Below the pieces are notes generated by a model. The model worked only from the letters and a program-made list of their open reading frames with translations. It was not told the DNA's origin and made no database searches. A program made the position numbers and the translations under genes. Shown here piece after piece: positions 45,192 through 56,420 of a stretch of DNA of 64,000 bases (its first letter is position 1; every line of letters starts with the position of its first letter). The DNA is from Adiantum capillus-veneris (taxonomy: Eukaryota > Streptophyta > Polypodiopsida > Polypodiales > Pteridaceae). The stretch covers positions 89,667,881 through 89,731,880 of the forward strand of contig CM043957.1 in the NCBI GenBank assembly GCA_014529385.2. The letters are read 5' to 3'.

Positions 45192-46947
45192 GCAAAGGCG
45201 ATGGAGCCTCTCCAAGTCCCATGTTGCAATCACTCTCCCTTTCCGTAATGCTTGTGGCTCAGAATAGCTTCGGATCAAGGAGCGCGCGAAACCCGAGAGA
45301 GAGTTCATCTTGCTCTCCTCTCATACATCCTGCGTCAGTCCTGTAAAAGTTGAAATTTACAAATTACAAAAAGGCGAAGAATTTTGAGAAGTTTCTTCGC
45401 TCAAAATTTTGCACGTATGCTTAGGGTAGAGGGGCCAGTTGTGGAACGCCCCAGAGAAAAGACACATGAACCTCTAATTTTAATATATCTGGGGACCAAA
45501 AGAAACACAAGAGTGGAGTTGAAATGGCTAGTTTGTTAGAGAGAAAGCTTTCTTTTTGGCCAGGGTGTGGGTTCAAGACATAGTAGCTACATTTCACCTC
45601 TTTTGGCCCCCATTGGTGTTCTTATTCATGCCGATTTTTGATACACTTCATTCTGGAAATCGCACCACGACTATCGATTTTCAAACCCGACCAATCCCAA
45701 ATTATTTTTCCTGAAAGCTTATGAAAAGGCGATTAAATTGAGCTACTCAGCGCAAAAAATTGAATTCGGAGGAGGGAGATTAAAGCTCCCCAAGTTACCC
45801 GTCCCCCTACTGGCTCCTCTACCCTAATGACACCCAAATTGTAATTGAAATGAAATCCATGGAGTTTCAATAAAATGCTAAAGCTCAAATGTAAGTTTCC
45901 ATGATATATTCTAGTGGAAAACACTTCTATCTTTGGAAACCCATTTTTTAGGCATTCTATTTCTATAGTAACAACCATTGCACCTGCCTAGAACCACTCC
46001 CATCAAGCTCTCCGTGGTTGTTGCAATCAAGCTTCTCATGTTCTCTCGTCTCCCATTTTATACAACCCTCCATCAAGCTCTCACTGGCTTCTGAAACCAA
46101 CCCTTCCATGGTTTTTGCCTCCTACTCTCGTTAATGTCCATAATGTACACAAAGGGACAACAAAAAAGATCCCCATGGCTATACCATCTAGAGTTTCACA
46201 TCTCCTCGCACCAAAATATAATCCCAAGCTTACAATGCTCTCCATGGCTCTTGTTAAGAACTCCATGGCTACCGCAACCAAGTTGTTGTGGCACCTCCCA
46301 ACAGTCAAACTAAAATATATCAATATATCCTAAGGTCAGCAAGCTCTTCATGGAGCATGCACCAAAGCTTTTTGCTGCAAACCATGCAAAGCTCTAGCTC
46401 CCTTAGAAGAACCTGTCCACTACATCATGGAAGCTTGTGGACTTCTTTACTTGAAAGTGCAACTGGGATGAGACCATACTGTGATCCTCAACACTAATGG
46501 AGTGATTGTACATTAGCTGGATCATGCCCCTTACTCGAAGAGACACAATCAGTGCTACAACTAAGCATATATTGTCTCATATGTGGAATATTATTTACAA
46601 TTGAATCTAAAAAAGATCATATCTCTCCACAAACATGAGAGAATGATTCCTAACACACAATAGGAAATAGTCAGACTAGATTTTCTTGGGTTTGTAATGA
46701 GGGATTACCTACTTTAAGGCTCTCTTTGTCTATTCATGTCGGTCCATGAAGTATTTACGTGATAGAAAGGTCATGCCTACTTGCTATCCACAGAAAGAAT
46801 CATCTGTATTGCCAGCACCTTGTGCGCATAAATTGCTCGCCATTGTAGTCAGACAACGATCACAAGCAATTATACTAGCCCCTCTCAAATTTTTTCTGAA
46901 AAGAGTGGCTGATGTTATAGCGGAAGTGTAAACCATGCTTTAGTGGA
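45192..46947. other. 3' flank of the NPF gene, up to copia-2
   Basis: An AATAAA at 45869-45874 is one possible polyadenylation signal, but it is 680 bp from the stop. The part 46000-46460 has a loose repetition of the words 'catcaagctctcc.tgg' and 'ccatggct', perhaps a decayed minisatellite. A 61-codon frame at 46746-46931 (ending FFLKRVADVIAEV) is unrecognised. Confidence 0.4.
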
Positions 46948-47032
46948 TGTTAGGAAATAAGACGTAGTTAAATAGATATTTGAGTAGATTACTTAATAGA
47001 GAGAGATAGATTTCACACACAAGAGATTATAG

Positions 47033-47073
<41 letters not shown>

Positions 47074-47663
47074 CACGATATACGTGGTTCACCCAATGTG
47101 GGCTACGTCCACGGGAAAGCAGCCACTCAATGGCTTTAGCACTTCAAAAGAAGAAGTAGTTTACAAAGGGATTAAACCCTTAATAGAGCTCACGCCTTGC
47201 TTCACTCTCACCACCTCACACTCACCTTGTTGCATCAACTTCACACTATGAAATGTGTGTAGAAATGGCCTCCTTTTATAGGCCAAAAGGGCTGCCCTCT
47301 CTTATGAGAGGCAGCCATGTGTAGCCGCCCTTGTGTGAATAAGTCCAAATCGGACCCTCCAATCTGCCCATGTGTGGCCGCCCTTGAGAAGACAAGTCCG
47401 CTTTTGAATTCGACCACCGGCCATTGACTTCCGACTACCGGCCAACCGACGGTTGTTTTCCGACCACTTTCCGGCCGCCGTCCGGCCATAATATTCCCCC
47501 GAGGCCCCTAAAGTTTCCCATGGTTTTTTACTGTGTGAAAATTTTGGTTTCCAGTGAGTGATTTACCTTTACGCACGATGGCTTCTCCTCATAATGGGAG
47601 CCTTACAAATGTGCGCTTTTACCACAGAAAATTACAAGGGTAAATCAGGCTCCATACTTAACA
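46948..47663 (-). repeat. Copia-2 3' LTR
   Basis: Plus-strand reading TGTTAGGAAATAAG ... CATACTTAACA. Contains a GA run (47037-47069) and GC-rich 'ccggcca' clusters. It is shorter than its partner because the partner carries extra 'ccggccattgac'-type sequence and a second 'cgtccggycataatattc' segment. Confidence 0.93.
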
Positions 47664-47676
47664 ATCTCCCACTTGG
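47664..47676 (-). other. Copia-2 polypurine tract
   Basis: Minus strand CCAAGTGGGAGAT immediately before the 3' LTR. Confidence 0.7.
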
Positions 47677-47720
47677 AGACTGATCTCCAAACCAAACCTG
47701 TGACTGCTTTCCATTCTGGC

Positions 47721-49440
47721 TTCTTATCCTTGAATGCCGATTGAAGATGAGCAAAAGCTCAACTTCTCCTTGTTGACCACCTTTGTAAACATGTCTGCAG
47801 GATTTTCACTTGTATGCACCTTTTCTATCTTTAGCTGTCCCTCTTCCAAAAGAGTGCGTATGAAGTGATATCTCACCTCAATGTGCTTTGTCCTTGAATG
47901 AAAGGCTGAGTTCTTCACAAGATGGATAGCGCTTTGGCTATCACTGTACAAGACACAATTGTCTTGTTTGAATCCAAGCTCTTCTAAGAATCTGTGAAGC
48001 CACATAATTTCTTTGCTTGCCTCCGTCATTGCTACATACTCTGCTTCCGTGGTAGAAAGTGAAACCACTTTCTGCATCTTTGAAGCCCAACTTACTGCTG
48101 TGCCTCCAACCGTGAACACATAGCCAGTAGTGCTCTTTCGAGTATCTTTGTCACCTGCCATATCTGCATCAGCATACCCTCCTAGAAAAATATCAGTTCC
48201 TCCAAAATACAAAGCATTTGTTGTTGTCCCTTTTAGATACCTAAGTATCCACTTCACAGCTTGCCAATGCTCTTTACCTGGGTTGTCCATGAACCTACTC
48301 ACAACTCCCACTGCATGTGCAATGTCTGGCCTTGTCCAGACCATAGCATACATTAGAGAACCTACCGCTGCAGCATATGGAACTTTAGACATATAGGCTA
48401 TCTCCTCTTCTGTCTTTGGACACATATCCTTCGTTAGTTTAAAATGACCAACCAAAGGTGTAGAAACTGGTTTTGCATTTTGCATTGCAAACCTTTCTAG
48501 TACCTTCTTGAGATAGCTTTATTGTCTTCTTCGTCCTGTCCCTTGATATTTTCATACCAAGTATCCTCTTTGCAACACCTAAATCTTTCATTGAAAGAGA
48601 TTTAGACAACTCCTCTTTTAGGTCTTTGATGTCCTGCATGTTAGCACTTGCAATTAATATGTCATCAACATACAACATTAGGATGATGAATTTTTCATCT
48701 CCCAAATTCTTCGTGTAGACGCAGTGATCCGAGTTGCATCTTGTGAATCCATGATCCAACATCCATCGATCAAACTTCAAGTACCATTGTCTTGATGCTT
48801 GCTTTAAACCATGCAAGCTCTTCTTTAATCTGCAAACCATTTTCTCCTTACCTTTTACTTCATACCCCTTTGGTTGAAGCATGTAGATTTCCTCCTCTAA
48901 GTCACCGTGAGGGAATGCCGTATTTACATCCATTTGCTCGAGATTTAGATCATGAGCAGCCACAAGGCTTAAGACAAGCCTAATTGAGTTCATTTTTACA
49001 ACAGGAGAAAATATTTCATTGAAGTCAATACCTTTCTTTTGAGAAAACCCTTTTACCACAAGCCTAGACTTGTACCTTTTCTTCCCACCTTCTTCTTCCT
49101 TCACCTTGTACACCCATTTGTTTTGAAGTGCCCGCTTACCTTTAGACAACTCAACCAATTCCCATGTTTGGTTGCGATGTAGTGAGTCCAGCTCCACTTG
49201 CATGCTCTTCGTCCATTCTTCTTTGGATTCATGTTGCATAGCTTCTTCGTATGATTCCGACTCTCCAGAATCTGAGATCAAGAGATGGTTGAAGGAAGGA
49301 ACAAACCTTTCTGGAGGTCTACTTGCTCTTGTAGATCTTCGGGGAATAGGTTGAGGCTCCTCATTTGGTTGACGTTGTTGCACATTGTCACCGTTTGGAG
49401 TCCTTGAGTCTTCACCGTCCTCAAGCTCCATGTACTCATT
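47721..49440 (-). pseudogene. Copia-2 reverse transcriptase and RNase H, broken
   Basis: RT frame (to 49431): NQTWELVELSKGKRALQNKW, KSRLVVKGFSQKKGIDFNEI, QMDVNTAFPHGDLEEEIYML, LHGLKQASRQWYLKFD and the catalytic LMLYVDDILIAS. A one-base shift near 48490 leads to the next frame: NAKPVSTPLVGHFKL, YADADMAGDKDTRKSTTGYV, SLSTTEAEYVAMTEA, HSRTKHIEVRYHFI and NPADMFTKVV. RNase H is complete in outline up to the stop near 47724. In QMDVNTAF the usual Lys before the Thr/Ala position is Asn. Confidence 0.93.
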
Positions 49441-49449
49441 ACCTGTTTC

Positions 49450-50720
49450 TTTTGTTTGTTTCTTTCCAAGTATTCTTTGTACATATTTTGTTCATTAAAA
49501 ATTACATCCCTACTCCTTAAGATTTTACCATCTTCAGGATTCCATAGGCGACACCCAAAGTCACCTTCTCCATAGCCAATGAAGAAACACTTTTTGGACT
49601 TTGCATCTAGCTTTGATCTTAGGCTTTTATCTATGTGCATGAAAGCCTCACACCCAAACACTTTGAGAAATGCATAATTTGCCGGTTTACCTGTCCATGC
49701 CTCTTCTGGAACTCCCCATCCAATGCCATTGAGGGTGATCGATTGATTAAGTACACAGACATACTTACAGCTTCCGCCCAAAGCTCAAGCGGTAGGCCTG
49801 CATGTAGCCGCATGCTTCGTGCTCGCTCCATGATTGTCTTGTTCATCCTTTCCAAAATCCCATTTTGTTGAGATGTCCTTGGGGTTGTCCTTTGTCTCCG
49901 AATGCCATTGCTAGCACAAAAGCTTTCAAAAGCTTGGCTGCAATATTCGCCTCCATTGTCGGATATGAGGCATTTAACCTTGGTACCTGTTTCATTCTCC
50001 ACAAAGGCTTTCCACCTTTGAAATATGGAAAATACATCGGATTTATTCTTCATGACATAAACCCATGTTTTTCTAGTCGCATCGTCTATGAATGTTACAT
50101 AGTACAATGAGCCACCAAGTGATGGTGTACTTGCAGGACCCCAAACATCAGAATGAACCAACTCAAGTTTTTAATTTTTTCTTTCATTTCCTGATTTTTG
50201 AAATTTTACCCTCTTTTGTTTACAATAAACACAATCTTCACAGAACTGTAAGTCCACTTCTTTCAAACCTGGTAGAAGTTTCTTTGTTTGAAGGATTTGC
50301 ATTCCTTTGGCACTCATATGCCCAAGTCGGTAGTGCCACACCGCACTGTCAACTTCTGTAGTTGCTGCACAAGCTGAAGGTTGCATGCTAACAGTACACA
50401 AGTAAAGTGTACCGACTTTTTCTCCCTTGGCAACCACCAAAGATCCCTTTGAGATCTTCCACCTTTTGTTTCCGAATGCAATGTTGTGACCTTCATCATC
50501 CAATTGTCCTGTAGAGATCAAATTTTTGCGAAGAGAAGGAACATGCCTAACATCTTTAAGCTTCCACTCATTTCCATTAGCAGTTTTGATAGAAACTGTA
50601 CCTTTGCCGACAATCTCACAAGCTTCATCATCTCCCAAGTATACATACCCAAAATTACCTTTGGTGTAGTCTTGGAAATGTTGCTTGTGTGGTGTCGCAT
50701 GGAATGAAGCCCCGGAATCT
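49450..50720 (-). pseudogene. Copia-2 protease and integrase, broken
   Basis: After a TAG where Trp is expected, the frame reads IVDSGASFHATPHK (protease active site), HVPSLRKNLISTGQLDDEG, WHYRLGHMSAKGMQIL, CEDCVYCKQKR, LVHSDVWGPASTPSL, LISDNGGEYCSQAF and QQNGILERMNKT. This covers the zinc-binding H-H-C-C region and the D-D-E catalytic set. There is a TAA at 50171-50173 and a frame change near 49735, after which LKVFGCEAFMHIDKSLRSKL and CFFIGYGEGDFGCRLWNP follow. Confidence 0.92.
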
Positions 50721-50726
50721 ACTATC

Positions 50727-51589
50727 TAGGAATTAGACACATTGTCTAATGAGAGAATTAGAGCATCTTGCTCTACTTTACCTGCCACATTGGCCTCCAA
50801 TGTTGGCTTGTTGTCTTGAGACTGTGTCTCCTTCTTCTTCTTGGACCAGCAATCCTTCTTGATGTGGCCCTTCTTGCCGCAGTTCCAATATTCAAGAACT
50901 GACTTTGTGTGTGACTTACTCCACCTTGAGCGATCACTACCCTTTTGGTTTTTGAACCTCTCCTTAGGCCTTCCTCTTGTTTCCACTAATAGTGCAGCAC
51001 TTGATGATTCCCCTGTGCTTCTCCTTCGTATTTCCTCGCTTAGGAGAACACCCACAACATCATCAAACTTAAGAGTATTTGTGCCAGAAATAGAATTACT
51101 TACAGCCATCACAAGGCTGTCCCAACTATCCGGTAGAGATGATAGTATAAGGAGAGCTCGCACTTCGTCATCGAAATTGATTTTCACCGATCGAAGTTGA
51201 CTTATTTTTGTGTTAAAGTCATTTAGGTGTTCTGCAACTGAACCATTCTTTGCCATCTTTAGATTGAACAAGCGCTTCATAAGAAATACCTTATTGGATG
51301 CCGATGGTTTCTCGTAGAAGTCGTCAAGTGACTTCATCAAGTCCTCCGTGGTCTTCATCTTCGAAACATTGAAGGCCACCGTTGACGCCAAGCTTAACCG
51401 GATTGTTCCCAGTGCCTTTCGATCAAGGACAATCCATGCTTCATCTACCATTGTTGCGGGCTTCTTCGCAAGAACGCCTAGTGGCAAATAGAGATCCTTC
51501 TGGTAGAGATAGTCTTCAATCTGCATCTTTCAATGTTGGTAGTTTTTGCCGTTGAACTTCTCAATCTTGAGCTTCCCTTCCTCCGCCAT
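50727..51589 (-). pseudogene. Copia-2 gag, broken
   Basis: The minus-strand ATG at 51587-51589 gives MAEEGKLKIEKFNGKNYQH, then TGA where related proteins have Trp, then KMQIEDYLYQKDLYLPLG. The rest of Gag is open: KMKTTEDLMKSLDDFYEKPS, HLNDFNTKISQLRSVKI, LLILSSLPDSWDSLVMAVS and the zinc knuckle YWNCGKKGHIKKDCW, whose first Cys is replaced by Tyr. It lies about 60 bp downstream of the primer site, as expected. Confidence 0.92.
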
Positions 51590-51648
51590 AACTCCCACTC
51601 AATTCAAGGAATCCTTTCCTTGAGATAATTTAGCTACGAGCAAACCTT

Positions 51649-51660
51649 GCTCTGATACCA
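51649..51660 (-). other. Copia-2 primer-binding site
   Basis: Minus strand TGGTATCAGAGC, two bases from the LTR end; initiator tRNA-Met type. Confidence 0.93.
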
Positions 51661-51662
51661 GT

Positions 51663-52422
51663 TGTTAGGAAATAAGACGTAGCTAAATAGATATTTGAGT
51701 AGATTACTTAATGGAGAGAGATAGCTTTCACACACAAGAGATTATAGAGTAGAGAGAGAGAGAGAGAAAGTACACACGATATATGTGGTTCACCCAATGT
51801 GGGCTACGTCCACGGAAAAGCAGCCACTCAATGGCTTTAGCACTTCAAAAGAAGAAGTAGTTTACAAAGGGATTAAACCCTTAATAGAGCTCCCGTCTTG
51901 CTTCACTCTCACCACCTCACACTCACCTTGTTGCAACAACTTCACACTATGAAATGTGTGTAGAAATGACCTCCTTTTATAGGCCAAAAGGGCTGCCCTC
52001 TCTTATGAGAGTCAGCCATGTGTAGCCGCCCTTGTGTGAATAAGTCCAAATCGGACCCTCCAATCCGTCCATGTGTGGCCGCCCTTGAGAAGACAAGTCC
52101 GCTTTTGAATTCGGCCACCGGCCATTGACTTCCGACCACTAGCCACCAGCCATTGACTACCGGCCAATAGACGGTTGTTTTTCGATCACTTTTCGGCCGC
52201 CGTCCGGCCATAATATTCTGGCAAAAAGGAATATTCCGTCGTCCGGTCATAATATTCTCCCGAGGCCCCTAAAGTTGCCCCTGGTTTTTGACTGTGTGAA
52301 AATTTTGGTTTCCGGTGAGTGATTTACCTGTACGCACGATGACTTCTCCTCATAATGGGAGCCTTACAAATGTGCGCTTTTACCACAGAAAATTACAAGG
52401 GTAAATCAGGCTCCATACTTCA
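51663..52422 (-). repeat. Copia-2 5' LTR
   Basis: Partner of 46948-47663; on the minus strand it starts TGAAGTATGGAG, where the other LTR has TGTTAAGTATGG. GA run at 51750-51768. Confidence 0.93.
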
Positions 52423-52792
52423 TAGTGGAATGAGTCCACAATTTGAGCAGAATCCTTACGTGCCTTGCACGATATATATTGGCATGGATACATTACAATT
52501 GGTGATTGAAAACCATAATTGTGAGCTTATATCCTCTTATTGCCAAACCTGTGTGCCATTATCCTTGATTCTAAATCAACGGATAGTCTGTGGCACAAAG
52601 TTGAAGCCTTGTTTTGCAATAATTCTGCCAAAGCACCTTGCTTTGCACAACAAAGAAATCTTTTTCAAATAAAATGTTAAAGACAAAAAAACAAGTAGAA
52701 CTTGAAATTGGCTAACCTTATTGCATCTCTGAAAGTAGTTGCCTTCGGTTGAAGCTGGATCATAGCCACATGTTGAGAAGGAAGGTGTGCTA
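52423..52792 (+). other. Copia-2 right flank
   Basis: After the target site the plus strand reads MSPQFEQNPYVP and then non-coding-like sequence. The part 52555-52770 resembles 58187-58430 at low identity. No gene is assigned, but the stretch may belong with the exon-like blocks that follow. Confidence 0.35.
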
Positions 52793-53114
52793 GACAAAAA
52801 TGGTCCTAGGAAGGGAGATCAATGAGAAGATGATCCTTCACCAATGAAGACCAACGCAATTGAATCCATAGACACTAGTCCTTCCATTTTGCAGACTATT
52901 CATATCATGCAAAGGGAAGAAAAGAGAAAGATGATAGGTGGTAATTGTGGTTTTGATAGTATTGTTTAAATCCAATTCCTACTCATTTTTGCTTCTTTTC
53001 TATAGATGAGACTACTAGAAAGCCTACAAAGGATGGAGAAGGGCCAACAAAGACATTGAAGGACCACATAAAAAAGATGCAAGAGAAAATATTTGCAAAG
53101 AAGTTGGAAGAAAA
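52793..53114 (+). pseudogene. Two exon-like blocks of an unrecognised gene, cut by copia-3
   Basis: Block a (52793-52937 or 52940) reads DKNGPRKGDQ, a TGA, EDDPSPMKTNAIESIDTSPS and IHIMQREEKRKMI, and ends at a GT donor in phase 1. After a short AT-rich intron with acceptor TTTTCTATAG, block b (53006-53114) continues in the right phase: DETTRKPTKDGEGPTKTLKD then HIKKMQEKIFAKKLEEK. It is lysine/glutamate-rich and probably helical. At about 53115 the sequence becomes copia-3, so the gene is truncated. The family is not recognised. The splice phase match and residue composition argue for real exons; the internal stop says pseudogene. Confidence 0.4.
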
Positions 53115-53129
53115 GGTGAACGAGGGCTG

Positions 53130-53597
53130 TCACGAAGAGTAAAGGGAAGTGCCATGCTCTAAGGATAGGATCAATCCACAAAGGGGAGCAAAGTCCAAAG
53201 CTTTGCAGAAAGCTTTGAACTTCTCACGAGACAATGCCTTTGTGAAAAAGTCTACAAGGTTGTCTTGTGTTGGCACATAAGCCAAGCTGATCTCTTCTGC
53301 TGAGAGCCTCTCCCTGACATAGTGGTAATGCACTTCAATGTGCTTTGTGCGAGCATGAAAAACTGGGTTCCTTGCAACTGCCAATGCGCTCTGACTGTCA
53401 GTGTAGATGATGTTGGCAATGGCTTGTCCAACACCCAAATCAGCCATAAGGCATCTGAGCCATACACACTCAACCGTAGCTATGAAGAATGCCCTGTACT
53501 CAGCGTCACGACTGGAAGTGGCCACAGTAGGTTGCCTCTTGCTCAACCATGAAATACATGAATTGCCAAGCATGAAACATAAACCACTTGTGGACAC
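53130..53597 (-). pseudogene. Copia-3 RNase H remnant
   Basis: Minus-strand frame MSTSGLCFMLGNSCISWLSK, TVATSSRDAEYRAFFIATVE, YTDSQSALAVARNPVFHART, KHIEVHYHYVRERL and FFTKALSREK. It is the complete C-terminal part of RNase H; the first catalytic Asp region upstream is not in this frame. Confidence 0.9.
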
Positions 53598-53696
53598 TTG
53601 CGTGTCATAACAACCAACCTAATCTGAGTCCGAAAAAGCATGTAATTCTAGCGGCAATGATCCCCCCTTGGGATAAAAAAAGCAAAGATGCAAAGT

Positions 53697-54841
53697 TCAA
53701 CTCAAGCAGTGAAAAATCCACTTGACTTCATGCCAATGCTTAGACTCTAGGCTATGCATAAATTTGCTGACCTGTGAGAGTGCAAACTGAATATCCGGCC
53801 TCGTGTTGCATACATAAATGAGGCACCCAATAGCAGTTTGGTAAAGAGCGACATGAGCAAGATCACCAGCATCATGTAGACTCAACTTCAAACCTGTTAC
53901 CATGGGAGTGGCAATAGGTTTGCAATCCTGAAGTCCAAACTTACGGAGCAATGTCTCTATGTAACTTTTTTGACAGAAGGCAATACCACCATCACACTGC
54001 TTAAACTGTATACCCAACTAACGATGCAACAACCCCAAATCTTTCATCTTGAAAGTAGCATTCAAATCAGCCTTAAATTCAGCAATATGTGCCTCATTGG
54101 GACTAGTGATCAATAAATCATCCACATAAAGAACAACAATGAGAAGTACATCGCCCTCACGCTTGACATACAACGTGCTTTCTGTTGGATTGTTACGAAA
54201 GCCTCGTTTGACCAAATGAGTGTCAGCTTTCTCATACCAAGCACGAGGAGATTGCTTCAATCCATACAAAGCCTTTTTACATCTGCACACTTTGTCCTCT
54301 TGTCCTTTCTTGACAAAACCGCAAGGTTGCATTACATAGACTTCCTCAAAAATATCACCATTCAAAAAAGCAGTAACAATATCCGATTGATGTACATCCC
54401 AACCAAAATGAGCTGCCAATGCACATAGAAAACGAGCAGTAGTCATACGACAAGTGGGAGCAAAAGTTTCTTCATAAGCTATGCCATTCTGTTGTGCATA
54501 GACTTTTGCAACAAGTCAAGCCTTATGGCGATCAACCTCACCATCCGGCTTGCATTTCAACTTGTAAACCCACTTTGTACGAATGGCCTTTTTACTAGGA
54601 GGAAAATCACATAAAGTCCATGTGCATTTTCTATAAGTGCATCATATTTTGATTGCATGGCAGCCATCCATTTTTTTGAATTTTGTGCTTCATCAAAAGA
54701 TAGGGGTTCCTCTATATCACATAATCTAGACAAAGCCAAAGCATAACAATCTGATGCATAAGAGGCATGGCGACAACCTGGAGGAGTACAACTAGACAAA
54801 GATGCATCCAATTTACTATCACCAAAGTGTGCACCAGCCAT
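53697..54841 (-). pseudogene. Copia-3 reverse transcriptase, broken
   Basis: Landmarks: SDIVTAFLNGDIFEEVYVMQ, ALYGLKQSPRAWYEKADTHL, VLYVDDLLITSPNEAH, KDLGLLHR, a stop, then GIQFKQCDGGIAFCQKSYIE and YVCNTRPDIQFALSQVSKF. The N-terminal part (SFDEAQNSKKWMAAMQSKYD) lies at 54557-54841 in another frame. The catalytic YVDD is intact, but stops and shifts break the frame. Confidence 0.9.
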
Positions 54842-56420
54842 TTTGTCATACCTCTAGCTTGCTCATTCTCAGCCCTTTCCTCATCAAGTACATCATGTAC
54901 ATCTGCATCAGTAATAGTCTTATCTGTAACATTTTTAGAAACCCCCATAGGCTGTACATTTGCCTCACTTGAATTTACAATTGAACTTCCATCACTAAAA
55001 AGAGGCAATAAACTGTCATAAATGTCATGTGAGCTTACATTACTATCTCTAGTACACGATATCAAAGACTGAACAAAATCTTCCACAAACACAACATCAC
55101 GTGATACCAAAATACGCTTTGTTTGCCAATGGTACAACTGTAACCATTTCTTTCAGCACTATAACCAACAAAAATACATTTGACAGCCTTATCATCCAAT
55201 TTTCTACGCTGCGCTTGTGGCACTAAACCATAAGCCAAACAGCCAAAAACACGCATGTGCTCAATAGATGGCTTTCTATCATGCCATGATTTATATGGAG
55301 TCATAAACTGCAATGATCTTGTAGGACACCTGTTGAGTACATAAGTGGCACACATGACAGCCTCAGGCCAAAATAAATGTGGTAAAGCTTGACTCTTGAC
55401 CATACATCATATTTTTTCTCTTAGCAATACCATTTTGTTGAGGCATATAAAACACTGTGTAAATTGTTGTTTTATCCCACGACTAGCCAGAAATGCATTA
55501 AATTTAGTAGACATATACTCTCCCCCTCGATCGGAATGAAGGGTGTCCATAGTACATTTTAAGACATTTTCAGCCATAGCAAGAAAATTCTTGAAGCACA
55601 TAAACACTTTGGACTTAGCTTTCGACGGATATACTCATGCATGCCTGGAGTAGTCATCAATGAAAGTCACGAAGTACAAGTAATTTCCCAAGGACGGAGT
55701 TTGCATAGGCTAACAAACATCACTATGCACAAGCTGCAATCTACATGTGGTACGAACTGACCCATCCTTTGAAAACTTAGCACGCTGCATTTTACCCAAA
55801 ATATAGCCTTCACAAACATGTTTGACAAGTGTTTCAAGAGGCGGCAAGAAGCAACCATATTAGATTTCTACAAACACAGCAAACTAGCAAAATTCACATG
55901 CCCAAAACGTGCATGCCATATTTTTTCATCTGAAATAGCCCTTGAATTTGCAATTGCGTTTTTCCACACTTGTCATAGAAAGTGAGCTTATACAGCCCAC
56001 GGCACAAAAGGCCAGATGCAACAATTTCATCACCAAAATTGAGATCATGAACTGTGCATCTGTCATCCACAAATTTGACAACAAGACCAAGTCTAGCAAG
56101 TGTAGATACAGAAAAAAGGTTATTTTTTATCCCAGGTATATACAATGCATCAACAAGTGTGAAAGAATTGCCATTTGCAGTAGTAAGCACACTCCTTGAA
56201 CAAGATAAGAGACTTTGTTGACACAAGTCACCGTATTCCCGTGAGGGACATACTCAATAGAGGTAAACAAATCACGATGTGAGGTAATGTGCTTTGTAGC
56301 ACTACTATCAAAATCCCACATACGTGAATCTGTAGCAACTGACATACATGCATCATGGACAATAGGATCATAAGTGCACTCTGCACTAAATGCCTATTCT
56401 GCATCAATATCAATATCACA
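54842..56420 (-). pseudogene. Copia-3 protease and integrase, broken
   Basis: The protease site reads MWDFDSSATKHITSHRDLF, with Ser where Gly is normal (DSG to DSS). Then come NLFSVSTLARLGLVVKFVDD, TMDTLHSDRGGEYMSTKFNA (second catalytic Asp), FWPEAVMCATYVLNRCP, RVFGCLAYGLVPQAQRRKLD and CIFVGYSAERNGY. Between 55403 and 55900 the frame is broken several times, and the zinc-binding part is partly out of frame. Confidence 0.88.

Larger units (their letters stand above)
46948..52422 (-). mobile_element. Copia-2: complete Ty1/copia element, minus strand
   Basis: LTRs of 716 bp (46948-47663, 3' LTR) and 760 bp (51663-52422, 5' LTR) flank a gag-pol read from right to left. The minus-strand primer site TGGTATCAGAGC is at 51649-51660 and the polypurine tract at 47664-47676. 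The flanking direct repeat tagtgga (46941-46947 and 52423-52429) marks the target site. Frameshifts and stops break pol. The protein types (SGASFHAT, YVDDILIA, ADMFTK) place it in a different copia lineage from copia-1, -3 and -4. Confidence 0.95.
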
